Origin: Polaribacter sp. KT25b
Lineage (GTDB): Bacteria; Bacteroidota; Bacteroidia; Flavobacteriales; Flavobacteriaceae
NCBI RefSeq assembly: GCF_900105145.1
Contig: NZ_LT629752.1
Location: 2,142,001 to 2,206,000, forward strand
DNA length: 64,000 bases
Direction of reading: 5' to 3'
Program-made: the position numbers and the translations under genes
Notes under the pieces: generated by a model
Databases searched by the model: none
Told to the model about the DNA's origin: nothing
What the model saw: only the letters and a program-made list of their open reading frames with translations
Shown: one piece after another, positions 1 through 9,212 of the stretch
How positions within the stretch are numbered: position 1 is the first letter of the stretch
Layout: each line of letters starts with the position of its first letter

Positions 1-1015
1 AACCTCTTTCTTGACTTACAGTATTTACAAAAGTTAAATCTCCTATAACTTTTATACCTTCTCTAGAGTAAAGTTTTAAATTTTTTAAGTCAAAAATATT
101 AATAGTTCCATCAAAATTTCCACTAAAATCTAGAATGTCATTTCCGCTTAATTCATTATAAAAATTCTTAACATCTTGAATTGCAACTTTACTTTCATTA
201 AATTTTGCTTTAATTTTTACCTTATCATTAAAGTTTACTAAATCTTTTCGATCGTAATTAAAATCAATATCAGCTTTAATACTTGTATTTTTAGTTTCTA
301 AAGTAGTTTTTCTAAAATGCATTGCAGTTCTAGAATAAGAAAAATCTGTTGTTAAATTACTTACTTCTAAACCATTTTTATCAACAAAATATAAACCTCT
401 AATATTTGATGAAAAATCTGGACCAACTATAGATAATTTTTGTAGATTTCCACCAACATTTTTAACGGCATAACTTATAGAATCTAAATTATTGGCATTA
501 ATTAATGTAAAATTTAAATCATTTACATATACATTAGATGTTCTTAAAATAAACGGATTTAGAGAATCTGATGGTTTACCGCTATCAAAAGCATCAATAA
601 AAATAGACATATTATCACTTTCTTCTCCTTTGTAGGTTTTCATAATAAAATCTACACCATCTAAAGAAACATTTTTTAAATTAACCTCATTATCTAAAAT
701 TCTTTTAGCATTTAAAATTGATGTAGTTACATTTTTAGCAAAAATTAAAGTGTCTTTATGATGATCTCTAATTTGAACGCCTTTTAATTTTACACTTCCT
801 AAAAGAGAAAAATCGACTTTTTCAATACTTAAGTTCGTACCAAAATCTTCGTTAATTGTATTTGTTACATAACTACCTAATTTAGTTTGCAAAGCAGGTA
901 TAGAAAGCAACATACTTATCAACAGTAAAAAGAGCACAAAGTACCCAAACCATTTTACTATTTTTTTTCCTACTTTTTTGATGGTATTTGTATTTAAAGT
1001 TGCTATAAAGCCTTG
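1..1015 (-). CDS. TamB-like translocation/assembly module protein, N-terminal part (cut by window edge)
   Basis: On the minus strand a frame stays open from 1015 to the window edge. It encodes a basic N-terminus (KKVGKKIVKW), one hydrophobic anchor (FGYFVLFLLLISMLLSIPAL) and then beta-rich sequence with motifs such as TNTINEDFGTNLSIEKVDF and GSVKLKGVQI. This is the usual start of Bacteroidota TamB proteins, large inner-membrane-anchored periplasmic proteins linked to outer-membrane assembly or lipid transport. The start is unclear: the first in-frame ATG is at 913, inside the anchor, and only GTG 937 and TTG 922 lie upstream of it. A better N-terminus (MATFLIKINKAL) begins at ATG 1041 in the neighbouring frame but meets a stop at 1003-1005, so a one-base deletion near 1008 is possible. 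The gene is divergent from tsaD. Family call fairly sure, start uncertain. Confidence 0.75.
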
Positions 1016-1058
1016 TTAATTTTAATCAAAAATGTTGCCATTCATTACAAAGAACGTG

Positions 1059-1066
1059 CAAATTTA
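1059..1066 (-). promoter_or_regulatory. -7 promoter box (TAAATTTG) for the TamB-like gene
   Basis: On the minus strand this reads TAAATTTG, an exact match to the Bacteroidota -7 consensus TAnnTTTG. Transcription would start near 1052, about 11 bases before ATG 1041. No good -33 TTTG lies at the usual distance. Confidence 0.4.
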
Positions 1067-1120
1067 GCAAAGAATTAAATATCTATTCTTAAAAAAATAA
1101 GGCATCCTTAAAATTATCCT

Positions 1121-1128
1121 TAATTTTG
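1121..1128 (+). promoter_or_regulatory. -7 promoter box (TAATTTTG) for tsaD
   Basis: TAATTTTG matches the Bacteroidota -7 consensus TAnnTTTG. A transcript would begin near 1135. The upstream in-frame ATG at 1126 sits inside this box and would not be transcribed, which favours the ATG at 1150 as the tsaD start. The -33 element is not convincing. Confidence 0.45.
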
Positions 1129-1149
1129 CTAAAATTTAACTTTCTTTTA

Positions 1150-2175
1150 ATGAATAAACCTGTTTATATTTTAGGAATTGAATCTTCTTGTGATGATACA
1201 AGCGCTTCTGTTATTTGCAATGCAAAAGTATTAAGTAACGTTGTAGCAAACCAAGAGGTACACTCTAAATATGGCGGAGTTGTGCCAGAATTAGCATCGA
1301 GAGCCCATCAACAAAATATTGTACCAGTTGTGCAACAAGCTTTAGAACAAGCAAACATTACTAAAAAACAATTATCTGCAATAGCATTTACAAAAGGTCC
1401 TGGTTTAATGGGTTCTTTATTGGTTGGCACTTCTTTTGCAAAATCGTTGGCGTTGGGTTTACAAATTCCGTTAATTGATGTAAACCACATGCAAGCACAT
1501 ATTTTAGCACATTTTATTGATGATGACAAAAGTAAAAATCCAACATTTCCTTTTATTTGTTTAACCATAAGTGGCGGGCATACACAAATTGTAAAAGTTT
1601 CTAATTATTTTGATATGGAAATTTTAGGCGAAACTATTGATGATGCAGTTGGTGAAGCTTATGATAAATCTGCTAAAATTTTAGGTTTACCCTATCCTGG
1701 TGGTCCTTTAATTGATAAATATGCACAATTAGGAAATGAAAAAGCGTTTAAATTTACCAAACCAAAAGTAGGCGATTTAGAGTTTAGTTTTAGCGGATTA
1801 AAAACAGGAATTTTATATTTTATTCAGAAACAAGTAAGAATAAACCCAAACTTTATTCAAGAAAACTTAAATGATATTTGTGCGTCAATTCAATTTACAA
1901 TCGCAGAAATTTTGATGGACAAATTAAAAAAAGCGGTAAATTTAACTGACATTAAACAAATTGCAATTGCGGGCGGAGTTTCTGCAAATTCAGAAATAAG
2001 AAAAAGATTACAATTGGCAGAAAAACATTTTGGTTGGACAACTTATGTTCCTAAATTTGAATATACAACAGATAACGCCGCAATGATTGCTATTTCTGGA
2101 TATTTAAAATATTTAAATAATAATTATGCCGATGTTTCTGTAACTGCAAAAGCACGTTTAAAAGTTACAGAATAA
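1150..2175 (+). CDS. tsaD: tRNA N6-adenosine threonylcarbamoyltransferase TsaD
   Basis: TsaD transfers the threonylcarbamoyl group to A37 of ANN-decoding tRNAs, working with TsaB and TsaE in the cytoplasm. The protein (341 aa) opens with the family signature LGIESSCDDTSAS, has the metal-binding histidine pair H113/H117 in NHMQAHILAHF, the SGGHTQIV loop, the ETIDDAVGEAYDKSAK stretch and the C-terminal GGVSANSEIRKRL motif. Its length is normal for the family. An ATG at 1126 would add eight residues (MLKFNFLL), but family members begin just before the IESSCDDT motif and a promoter box covers that ATG, so 1150 is chosen. It is divergent from the TamB-like gene and followed after 28 bases by the LtaS-like gene. 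Confidence 0.96.
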   Translation: MNKPVYILGIESSCDDTSASVICNAKVLSNVVANQEVHSKYGGVVPELASRAHQQNIVPVVQQALEQANITKKQLSAIAFTKGPGLMGSLLVGTSFAKSLALGLQIPLIDVNHMQAHILAHFIDDDKSKNPTFPFICLTISGGHTQIVKVSNYFDMEILGETIDDAVGEAYDKSAKILGLPYPGGPLIDKYAQLGNEKAFKFTKPKVGDLEFSFSGLKTGILYFIQKQVRINPNFIQENLNDICASIQFTIAEILMDKLKKAVNLTDIKQIAIAGGVSANSEIRKRLQLAEKHFGWTTYVPKFEYTTDNAAMIAISGYLKYLNNNYADVSVTAKARLKVTE

Positions 2176-2203
2176 ACATATTTAGCTTTTATCACAAATA
2201 ATT

Positions 2204-4108
2204 TTGTTAAAAATTGAATCAAATATAAACTATCAAAAAGATTTTAATTCAGTGAAATATTTTAAAAACAGATTATTATTTAACGTTTATTACTTTCTCT
2301 TTTGGATTGTCTATTTCATTTTTGCTCGTATATTTTTTCTTGCATATTATTTTGATAAAACACAAGAACTTGATACGAATACCATTCTAAAAACATTTTT
2401 ATATGGCATACAATTAGATATTTCATTTTCTGCTTATCTTTCTTTTATTCCTTTTTTACTGATTATTTTTTCAACTTTTATCAACCCAAAAATCATTATA
2501 AAATTTATAAAATATTATACAATTACTGTACTTATTTTTATCAATTTAATGCTAATGATTGACGCTGGTTTGTATCAAGCTTGGGGAGTTCGCTTAGATA
2601 CTTCGCTGTTACCTTATCTTAATACACCACAATTAATGATTTCATCAGCGTCTACACTGCAGTTGGTTTTAGGAGTCTTAGCTTGGTGTATTATTACATA
2701 TGTTTTTATAAAAATTTACAACAAAATACATCAGAAAAATAATGAAAAACTCAATTTTGGAAGTTGGTTAGAAATCCCAGTATTTTTATTGATTACAGCC
2801 GCTTTAATAATTCCCGTAAGAGGTGGTTTTCAAACAATACCAGTAAATCAGAGTAATGTTTATTTTTCTGATAACATGTATGCAAATCATGCATCTGTTA
2901 ATTTTATTTGGAACTTTTTTAACACACTAACTCATGAAACTAATGGTAAAAATCCTTACAAATATTTTGATGATGAAACGGCTATAAAAATCATTAACAA
3001 AGCAAAAAACAAACTTTTACTTGCCGATACAGATTCAATTTTAAATACTTCGAGACCTAATGTTATTTTAATTCTTTGGGAAAGTCTAACTGCAAAAGTT
3101 GTAGGTTCTTTAGAAGGTGAACCAACGGTAACGCCTAATTTAAACAAACTGTCTAAAGAAGGTCTTTTATTTACCAATTTTTATGCAAACGGAGACAGAA
3201 CAGACAAAGGAATTCCTGCTATTTTAAGCGGTTATTATCCGATGCCAGTTAAAAGAATTATGCGTATGCCAAATAAAACAAGAAGTTTACCAATGTTACC
3301 ACATAAAATGATAGATTTAGGTTACAAAACTTCATTTTATTATGGTGGTGATTTAAATTTTGGGAATATGAATACTTATTTACGAAACGCAGGAATTACA
3401 GATTTTATTGATGGAAGTGAGTTTGACAAAAAAGACTGGAATTCTAAATGGGGAGCTTACGACGATGTTTTTATGAAACGTTTTGCAAAAGATTTATCAA
3501 CCAAACAAAAAGAACCTTTTTTTAAAATTGCACTTACGCTAACGAGTCATGAACCTTATGAAATAAAAGGCAAATATGTTTTTGGTAATGATACAGAAGA
3601 TAATAAGTTTAGAAGTGCGCACCATTATACAGATCAAGTAATTGGCGATTTTATTGCCTTTGCAAAGCAACAAGATTGGTATAAAAATACATTAATTGTA
3701 ATTATGGCAGATCATGGACACGCATCTCCAAAACACGAAGGACCATATTCTTCCCCTAAAAAATTTAAAATTCCTATGTTGTGGTTAGGCGGTGCTGTAA
3801 ATAAAAATATCAAAGAAATTAATACAATTGCTAGTCAAGTAGATTTTCCTTTTACGTTGTTAGATTTATTAAAAGCAGACAACAAAGACTTTATTTTTAG
3901 CAAAAATATTTTTAATTCTTCGGATGATCAATTTGCTCATTATACGTTTAACAAAGGATTTGGAACACTTACAAAGAATGGTCTTTTTCTATATGACTAC
4001 ACAAGTAAAAAACCAATCTTAGAAACAGGAACAAACACTAAAAAATTAGATTCTTTAGGAAAAGCAATTACGCAAAACACATATACTGATTTTTTAAACA
4101 GGAAATAA
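2204..4108 (+). CDS. LTA synthase-like membrane sulfatase/phosphoglycerol transferase
   Basis: A 634-residue inner-membrane protein with about five N-terminal transmembrane segments within residues 20-210 and an extracytoplasmic alkaline-phosphatase/sulfatase-fold domain from about residue 280. The domain has the entry motif NVILILWESL (metal-ligand Glu), the candidate nucleophile Thr in GDRTDKGIPAILSGYY and the metal-site MADHGH. This is the architecture of LtaS/OpgB-type enzymes, which transfer phosphoglycerol or phosphoethanolamine groups to envelope glycans or lipids. Gram-negative bacteria lack lipoteichoic acid, so the acceptor here is unknown; an osmoregulated glycan or a lipid headgroup is possible. 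It follows tsaD by 28 bases and could share its transcript. Family sure, substrate not. Confidence 0.85.
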   Translation: MLKIESNINYQKDFNSVKYFKNRLLFNVYYFLFWIVYFIFARIFFLAYYFDKTQELDTNTILKTFLYGIQLDISFSAYLSFIPFLLIIFSTFINPKIIIKFIKYYTITVLIFINLMLMIDAGLYQAWGVRLDTSLLPYLNTPQLMISSASTLQLVLGVLAWCIITYVFIKIYNKIHQKNNEKLNFGSWLEIPVFLLITAALIIPVRGGFQTIPVNQSNVYFSDNMYANHASVNFIWNFFNTLTHETNGKNPYKYFDDETAIKIINKAKNKLLLADTDSILNTSRPNVILILWESLTAKVVGSLEGEPTVTPNLNKLSKEGLLFTNFYANGDRTDKGIPAILSGYYPMPVKRIMRMPNKTRSLPMLPHKMIDLGYKTSFYYGGDLNFGNMNTYLRNAGITDFIDGSEFDKKDWNSKWGAYDDVFMKRFAKDLSTKQKEPFFKIALTLTSHEPYEIKGKYVFGNDTEDNKFRSAHHYTDQVIGDFIAFAKQQDWYKNTLIVIMADHGHASPKHEGPYSSPKKFKIPMLWLGGAVNKNIKEINTIASQVDFPFTLLDLLKADNKDFIFSKNIFNSSDDQFAHYTFNKGFGTLTKNGLFLYDYTSKKPILETGTNTKKLDSLGKAITQNTYTDFLNRK

Positions 4109-4150
4109 TTTAATTTGTTTCTAAACTTAAAAAAAGATAACTTAGCTATC

Positions 4151-4181
4151 TATGTTTATAGTTTTAAAATATTTAAACATA
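4151..4181. promoter_or_regulatory. Inverted repeat in the leader of the sugar kinase gene
   Basis: TATGTTTA (4151-4158) and TAAACATA (4174-4181) are perfect inverted copies separated by 15 bases, 20 bases before the kinase ATG. The left copy also resembles a -7 box (TAnnTTTG with one mismatch). It could be an operator or only AT-rich coincidence. Confidence 0.25.
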
Positions 4182-4201
4182 TAACTCTATAAAATAAAAA
4201 T

Positions 4202-5206
4202 ATGCCTAAAAAATTAGTAACATTTGGTGAAGTTATGATGCGTTTATCGCCTCCTGGATATTCTATGTTTTCACAAGCAACTTCTTTCGAACTCGTTTAT
4301 GGTGGTGGTGAAGCCAATGTAGCAATTTCTTGTGGCTATCTTGGTATGAAAGCAGCACATTTTACACGATTTCCAGACAATGCTCTTGGTAAAGCAGCAA
4401 CTCAATTTTTACGTAAACATTGGTTAAGCACAGAACATATTGTTTATGGAGATAATATGCTAGGTAAATATTTTTTAGAAAAAGGCGCTTCATACAGGTC
4501 TAGCGAAGTAATTTATGAAAGAGAAGGTTCAGCATTTTCTTTAATAAAACCTTCAATGGTTAATTGGGAAAAAGTTCTTACAGGAGCAGATTGGTTTCAT
4601 TGGACAGGGATTACACCTGCCATTTCTGATGGAGCAGCAATGTGTTGTTTAGAAGCCATTAAAACAGCTAATAAAATGGGTATAAAAGTTTCTGGTGATA
4701 TAAATTCTAGAAACAATATGTGGAAATATGGAAAAACTATGCAAGAAGTTATGCCTCAATTAGTTGAAAATTGCGATATTGTAATTAGCAGCACACGAGG
4801 TATTTATGAAATGTTTGGCTTAGGAAAGTTAGGTGGGAAATTTAAAGTTTCAGCAAAAGAATTAATGGAAAAATTTCCTAGAATACAAAAAGTTGTAGGT
4901 AAAAACAGAACATCTATAAGTGCTTCTCATCAGCAAATATTAGGTAAAATGTGGAACGGAAAAAAGTATATTAAAACCGAAACATTAGATATTACACATG
5001 TTATTGATCGAGTTGGAACAGGTGATGCTTTTGCTTCTGGTTTAATTTATGGCTTATTACATTATGATAATGATGTTCAAGCTTTAAATTTCGCAGCTGC
5101 TGCTTGCGCTCTTAAACACACAGTTCCTGGAGATGTAAATATGGTTTCTATGGAAGATGTAGTTAGCTTAATGGAAGGAAATACTTCTGGCTCCATAAAA
5201 AGATAA
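4202..5206 (+). CDS. PfkB-family sugar kinase, probable 2-dehydro-3-deoxygluconokinase (KdgK)
   Basis: A 334-residue PfkB/ribokinase-fold kinase. It has the N-terminal substrate-binding segment GGGEANVAIS (residues 34-43) and the C-terminal ATP-binding signature DRVGTGDAFASG (about residues 269-280), with D275 as the expected catalytic base. Overall similarity to KdgK-type proteins is suggested by the start LVTFGEVMMRLSPPG and the GDINSRNNMW segment. KdgK phosphorylates 2-keto-3-deoxygluconate in uronate and Entner-Doudoroff catabolism. No KDPG aldolase gene lies beside it, so the exact sugar is not settled. A 93-base gap precedes the gene and a strong terminator follows it, so it looks monocistronic. 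Confidence 0.8.
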   Translation: MPKKLVTFGEVMMRLSPPGYSMFSQATSFELVYGGGEANVAISCGYLGMKAAHFTRFPDNALGKAATQFLRKHWLSTEHIVYGDNMLGKYFLEKGASYRSSEVIYEREGSAFSLIKPSMVNWEKVLTGADWFHWTGITPAISDGAAMCCLEAIKTANKMGIKVSGDINSRNNMWKYGKTMQEVMPQLVENCDIVISSTRGIYEMFGLGKLGGKFKVSAKELMEKFPRIQKVVGKNRTSISASHQQILGKMWNGKKYIKTETLDITHVIDRVGTGDAFASGLIYGLLHYDNDVQALNFAAAACALKHTVPGDVNMVSMEDVVSLMEGNTSGSIKR

Positions 5207-5234
5207 TTATTATTATAAAAATTTAAATTAATTG

Positions 5235-5264
5235 AAAATCCCAAGCTAAAACTTGGGATTTTTT
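5235..5264 (+). terminator. Rho-independent terminator after the sugar kinase gene
   Basis: AAAATCCCAAG (5235-5245) and CTTGGGATTTT (5252-5262) form a perfect 11-bp stem with a six-base loop and a T run. It separates the kinase gene from the convergent glucan locus. The remaining 160 bases before 5426 are AT-rich and show no further feature. Confidence 0.85.
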
Positions 5265-5425
5265 AATATTAAAAAAGAATTGATTAAAACCTCATCAAAA
5301 GAAAAAGTTTTATGCTGTATTTACTTTTTTTTTGAATTCAACTTTTTTGTTTTAAATTCATCTTTATATAATTTTTCTAGTTCTTACGTAAAGTGTATTT
5401 TCAAATTTATTGATTATTTAAAGTA

Positions 5426-7549
5426 TCAATTATTCCATTTCTTTTTAACACTAATAGCTAAACCACCACCTTCAGCTAAATGTACTTTTAATTTAGATTT
5501 CTTCGTTATCCTTAAAGTTTCAAATTCAATATCTAAAGGATTCTCGTTAAAATGTGCTGATTTTCCATCTTTATAAACTTTTGCTTCATAAGTTGTATTA
5601 TCATCCAAAAAACTAAAATCAACTTCTAAATCTCTTGCATTTTCATCAGTAATACTTCCTAAAAACCAATTATTAGTTTTACGTTCTTTTCTAGCAATGG
5701 TAACATAATCACCAACTTCGCCATTTAAAACCTTGGTTTCAGACCAATCTACACCAACATCTTTAATAAACTCTAAAGGTTTTGGGTTTGCCTCATAATG
5801 TTCTACCAAATCTGCAGCCATTTGCACAGGACTGTAAATAACCACATACAAAGCCAATTGATGCGCCAAAGTTGTATTTACTTGATTGTCTTTTTTATAT
5901 TCATCAAATTTGATATTAAATATTCCTGGTGTAAAATCTATTGGACCAGCCAACATTCTTGTAAAAGCAACAATTGATAAATGTTCTGGAGGATTTCCTC
6001 CATCTGGAGACCAAGCATTAAACTCTTGCCCTCGTAAACCTTCTCTAGAAATGATATTAGGATATGTTCTTCGTAAACCAGTAGCTTTAATAGGTTCATG
6101 AGCATTTACAGCCACCTGATATTTTGCTGCTTTGATAGCTGCATTATTATATTGATTTACCATATATTGACCATGATGAAACTCCCCTTTTGGCAAAATT
6201 TTACCCACATAACCAGATTTTACTGCGTGCATTCCGTATTTCTGCATTAAAGCATAAGCAGCATCTTGTTGTTTTTCATAGGTTTCTGTAGCTGCAGAAG
6301 TTTCGTGATGCATAATAATTTCTACACCTTTTTCTTTTGCATACGCAGTAACTTCTTCTAAATTGTAATCGGGATAAGGAGTTACAAAATCGAAAACTCC
6401 TTCTCTATCATCAAAACCAATCCAACGTTCCCAACCTGTATTCCAACCTTCTACTAAAACACCACCAATATTATTTTTTGCAGAAAAATCGATAAATCGT
6501 TTTACATTTTCTGTAGTTGCTCCGTGTTTTCCGTGCGACTTTCCTGTGTCTGTCCATTTTCCATCAACCATTTCCATTCCATAATCCCAAGAAGATTTAC
6601 CCAAATGCATTTCCCACCAAACACCTGTATATTTCATTGGTGTAAACCAAGAAACATCACCTAATTTATTGGGTTCGTTCAAGTTTAGGATCAACTTAGA
6701 TGCAATTAAATCTGGAGCATTATCTGTAATTTGAATCGTTCTCCAAGGAGTTTTAAAAGGCAAAGTTCTTTTTACTTTATAGTCAGTATTATTAGAACCA
6801 ACTAAACTACTTTTAAAGCTTAGTTTATCTGTATCAACTTTTAAAGTCATACCAGAATAATCTACCAAAGCAGCTTCGTGAAAACTTAAATGAATTCCAT
6901 TTTTACCTACCAAAGTTACAGGTGTATTTACTGCATTTTCTGGAATATTAGTTTGTGCTAAAGCTGAATTTACTTTATAATTTCTAGTATCAATTTCTGA
7001 TAATTTTGTAGTACTATACAAATGTTCATAAATATCCCAATCACCAGGAATCCAGAAAGTTTTGTAATCTTCTGTTAAATTGAATTCGGTATTTTCTTCG
7101 GATATTAAAACTTCTTTTAAATTATCTTGTTCAGGAAATTCATATCGAAAACCAACTCCATCATTATGAACACGAAAAACAATATTCAGTTTTCGCTTTA
7201 AATCGGTTTTTTCTTGCAAAGCAATGCTAACTTCATTGTAATGATTTTCTACATTTAGTTGCTCTCCCCAAGGCATTTCCCAAATTTCATCAACTTCTTT
7301 TGGTTTTTTAACTTGTGCAATAAATCCTTTGTGTAAAGGAGCTGTATTTGTAAACTCAAAACCAACATAAGAAGTATCAATCACATTCTTTTCTTTATAA
7401 TTTATGGTATAAAAAAACTCGCCTTTTTCTGATAAATGAAATTTTACTGCAATGTTTTGATCTGGTGATGCAATCTCTGAAGAAGGAACATCACAAGAAA
7501 CAAAAGTGATTACAAAAAGCAGTAAAAAGCTATAAATACAATTCTTCAT
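5426..7549 (-). CDS. GH97 alpha-glucosidase lipoprotein (SusB-like)
   Basis: A 707-residue glycoside hydrolase of family GH97, the SusB type that removes glucose from the non-reducing end of malto-oligosaccharides in the periplasm. It begins with a lipoprotein signal (lipobox ending at C19), then the N-terminal beta-sandwich and a TIM barrel. The glutamates expected in the inverting, calcium-dependent branch are visible: E367 in LVEGWNTGWE, E416 in MHHETSA, E485 in NAHEPIK and E508 in REGLRGQEFNAW. They correspond in spacing to E391, E439, E508 and E532 of SusB. Length matches the family. It is the last gene of the leftward operon, two bases after the preceding GH13 gene. Confidence 0.92.
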   Translation of the reverse strand: MKNCIYSFLLLFVITFVSCDVPSSEIASPDQNIAVKFHLSEKGEFFYTINYKEKNVIDTSYVGFEFTNTAPLHKGFIAQVKKPKEVDEIWEMPWGEQLNVENHYNEVSIALQEKTDLKRKLNIVFRVHNDGVGFRYEFPEQDNLKEVLISEENTEFNLTEDYKTFWIPGDWDIYEHLYSTTKLSEIDTRNYKVNSALAQTNIPENAVNTPVTLVGKNGIHLSFHEAALVDYSGMTLKVDTDKLSFKSSLVGSNNTDYKVKRTLPFKTPWRTIQITDNAPDLIASKLILNLNEPNKLGDVSWFTPMKYTGVWWEMHLGKSSWDYGMEMVDGKWTDTGKSHGKHGATTENVKRFIDFSAKNNIGGVLVEGWNTGWERWIGFDDREGVFDFVTPYPDYNLEEVTAYAKEKGVEIIMHHETSAATETYEKQQDAAYALMQKYGMHAVKSGYVGKILPKGEFHHGQYMVNQYNNAAIKAAKYQVAVNAHEPIKATGLRRTYPNIISREGLRGQEFNAWSPDGGNPPEHLSIVAFTRMLAGPIDFTPGIFNIKFDEYKKDNQVNTTLAHQLALYVVIYSPVQMAADLVEHYEANPKPLEFIKDVGVDWSETKVLNGEVGDYVTIARKERKTNNWFLGSITDENARDLEVDFSFLDDNTTYEAKVYKDGKSAHFNENPLDIEFETLRITKKSKLKVHLAEGGGLAISVKKKWNN

Positions 7550-7551
7550 AA

Positions 7552-9201
7552 TTATTTCAATTCTAATAAAACAATATCAAACTCAGAATTTACAGTTACT
7601 TTTCCATCAACAACATTTACTTCTTGATTCGAATAAAAGTCATTTAAAACAGCTCCATTTTCAAAAACTGAGGCTACATCTATTTCCTTTTTCCCTTTTG
7701 ATAAATTAATACCTGCAACAATTTTATCAGCATTTCGAATTCTAGAAAAAACCAATCCATTTTCATCAGAAATTAACTGATGTTTTCCTGCACCAACTGC
7801 TGTATGATTTACTCTAAACTGACCTAATTTTTGCCAGTGTTTCATTATTTTTTGAGTTTCTACATCAGTATTAATGGCATCCCAATTCATAAAAGAACGC
7901 AAAGTTGCATCACCAACAGTGCCTTCAATAATTAAAGGTCTTGCAGATTCATCACCATAATAAACTTGCGCAGTTCCTGGTGTTAAAAACAACATTGTGG
8001 CTGTTTTGAATGGCATTTTTCTTTCTTTATCAAAAGGTTGACCATCATCGTGAGAAGTCATATAATTTAAAACTCCATAGCCTTTTAAATCATTTTGCAA
8101 AATGCTATCGTATTTTTCAAAAACAGCTTCTTCAGCCATTTGTTTTGCATTCCATTTTATTTCAAAATTGATTAAACTATTAAACGCTTTATCAAAATAA
8201 TTGACTGTTTTATTACCAAAATCAAAAGCTTTTCCGTGAGAAATAGCATAATTATAAACTTCACCAACTAAATAAAAATCATCGTTATCAACTACTTTTT
8301 CAGCATTATTTTTCTTGTACTCTGCAAATGCAAAATCGCATTCTTGTTTAAACTCTTGCCAAACAAACTCTTCTGTATGTTTTACAGTATCAACTCTATA
8401 ACCATCAATTCCGAATTCTGTAATATAATCTGTTAACCATTTCATTATGTAAAAACGTGGTGCTCTAGGGTGCCCAGTTCTTGCAAAAAAATCATCTAAT
8501 TCTTTAAATTCTTGCTCATATCTACCTTCAGCTTTCCATTTTTCAATTAATTGAGGTGGCAATGCAACATTTTCATTACTTTCAGTTTTAATATCTGGTA
8601 AGTTTTTTACCAACGTACATGTAATGGTATTTTCGTAATTGTTATAGGCACATTGTGGACCAGTTCTTACCCAATCACTTGGCCAAACAGGATCTTTATC
8701 AGTTACAGGACCTGTATGATTAATTACAGCATCTAACAAAATACGAATTCCGTTTTTGTGTGCAACAGCTACCAATTCTTTTAAATCTTCTTTGGTTCCA
8801 AAATTCGGATCAATTTTAGTCCAATCTTTTGTCCAATAACCATGAAAACCATAAGAATTACCTGTACCCTCGTCTGTAGAACCGTGAATTTGTTCTACAA
8901 TTGGAGTCATCCAAATGGCATTAATTCCTAAATCTGTAAAATACCCTTCTTTAATTTTTTGTGTAATTCCTTTAAGATCTCCACCTTCAAAACCACGTAA
9001 TTTTCCAGTTTCTTTAGTTCTACCAAAATTAACATCGTTAGTGGTATCACCATTATTAAAACGATCTGTTAACAAGAAATAGATGTTGGCTGCTTCCCAA
9101 ACAAATTCTTTTGTTTCCATTTTTACAATAGTTTTTGTTGACGATTTTTCTTGACAACTAATTAAAACCATTAAACTGATGATAAAGATGATATTTTTCA
9201 T
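7552..9201 (-). CDS. GH13 alpha-amylase-type lipoprotein
   Basis: A 549-residue GH13 alpha-amylase-family enzyme carrying a lipoprotein signal (MVLISC, lipobox C16), so it is exported and membrane-attached. The four GH13 motifs are present: DAVINHTG, the nucleophile D271 in IDGYRVDTVKH, the acid/base E314 in YLVGEVYN, and D385 in TSHDDGQ. A short beta-domain ends the protein. Such enzymes cut alpha-1,4 bonds in maltodextrins. It lies between a second GH13 (11 bases upstream) and GH97 (two bases downstream), in one operon. Exact product pattern and subfamily cannot be read from the sequence. Whether it faces the periplasm or the cell surface is open. Confidence 0.9.
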   Translation of the reverse strand: MKNIIFIISLMVLISCQEKSSTKTIVKMETKEFVWEAANIYFLLTDRFNNGDTTNDVNFGRTKETGKLRGFEGGDLKGITQKIKEGYFTDLGINAIWMTPIVEQIHGSTDEGTGNSYGFHGYWTKDWTKIDPNFGTKEDLKELVAVAHKNGIRILLDAVINHTGPVTDKDPVWPSDWVRTGPQCAYNNYENTITCTLVKNLPDIKTESNENVALPPQLIEKWKAEGRYEQEFKELDDFFARTGHPRAPRFYIMKWLTDYITEFGIDGYRVDTVKHTEEFVWQEFKQECDFAFAEYKKNNAEKVVDNDDFYLVGEVYNYAISHGKAFDFGNKTVNYFDKAFNSLINFEIKWNAKQMAEEAVFEKYDSILQNDLKGYGVLNYMTSHDDGQPFDKERKMPFKTATMLFLTPGTAQVYYGDESARPLIIEGTVGDATLRSFMNWDAINTDVETQKIMKHWQKLGQFRVNHTAVGAGKHQLISDENGLVFSRIRNADKIVAGINLSKGKKEIDVASVFENGAVLNDFYSNQEVNVVDGKVTVNSEFDIVLLELK

Positions 9202-9212
9202 AATTATGTTTT

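Noticed and set aside
5253..5576. Plus-strand ORF of 107 residues between the kinase and GH97 genes
   Set aside because: It starts within the terminator, is rich in Phe and Lys from AT-rich DNA, and overlaps the GH97 3' end.
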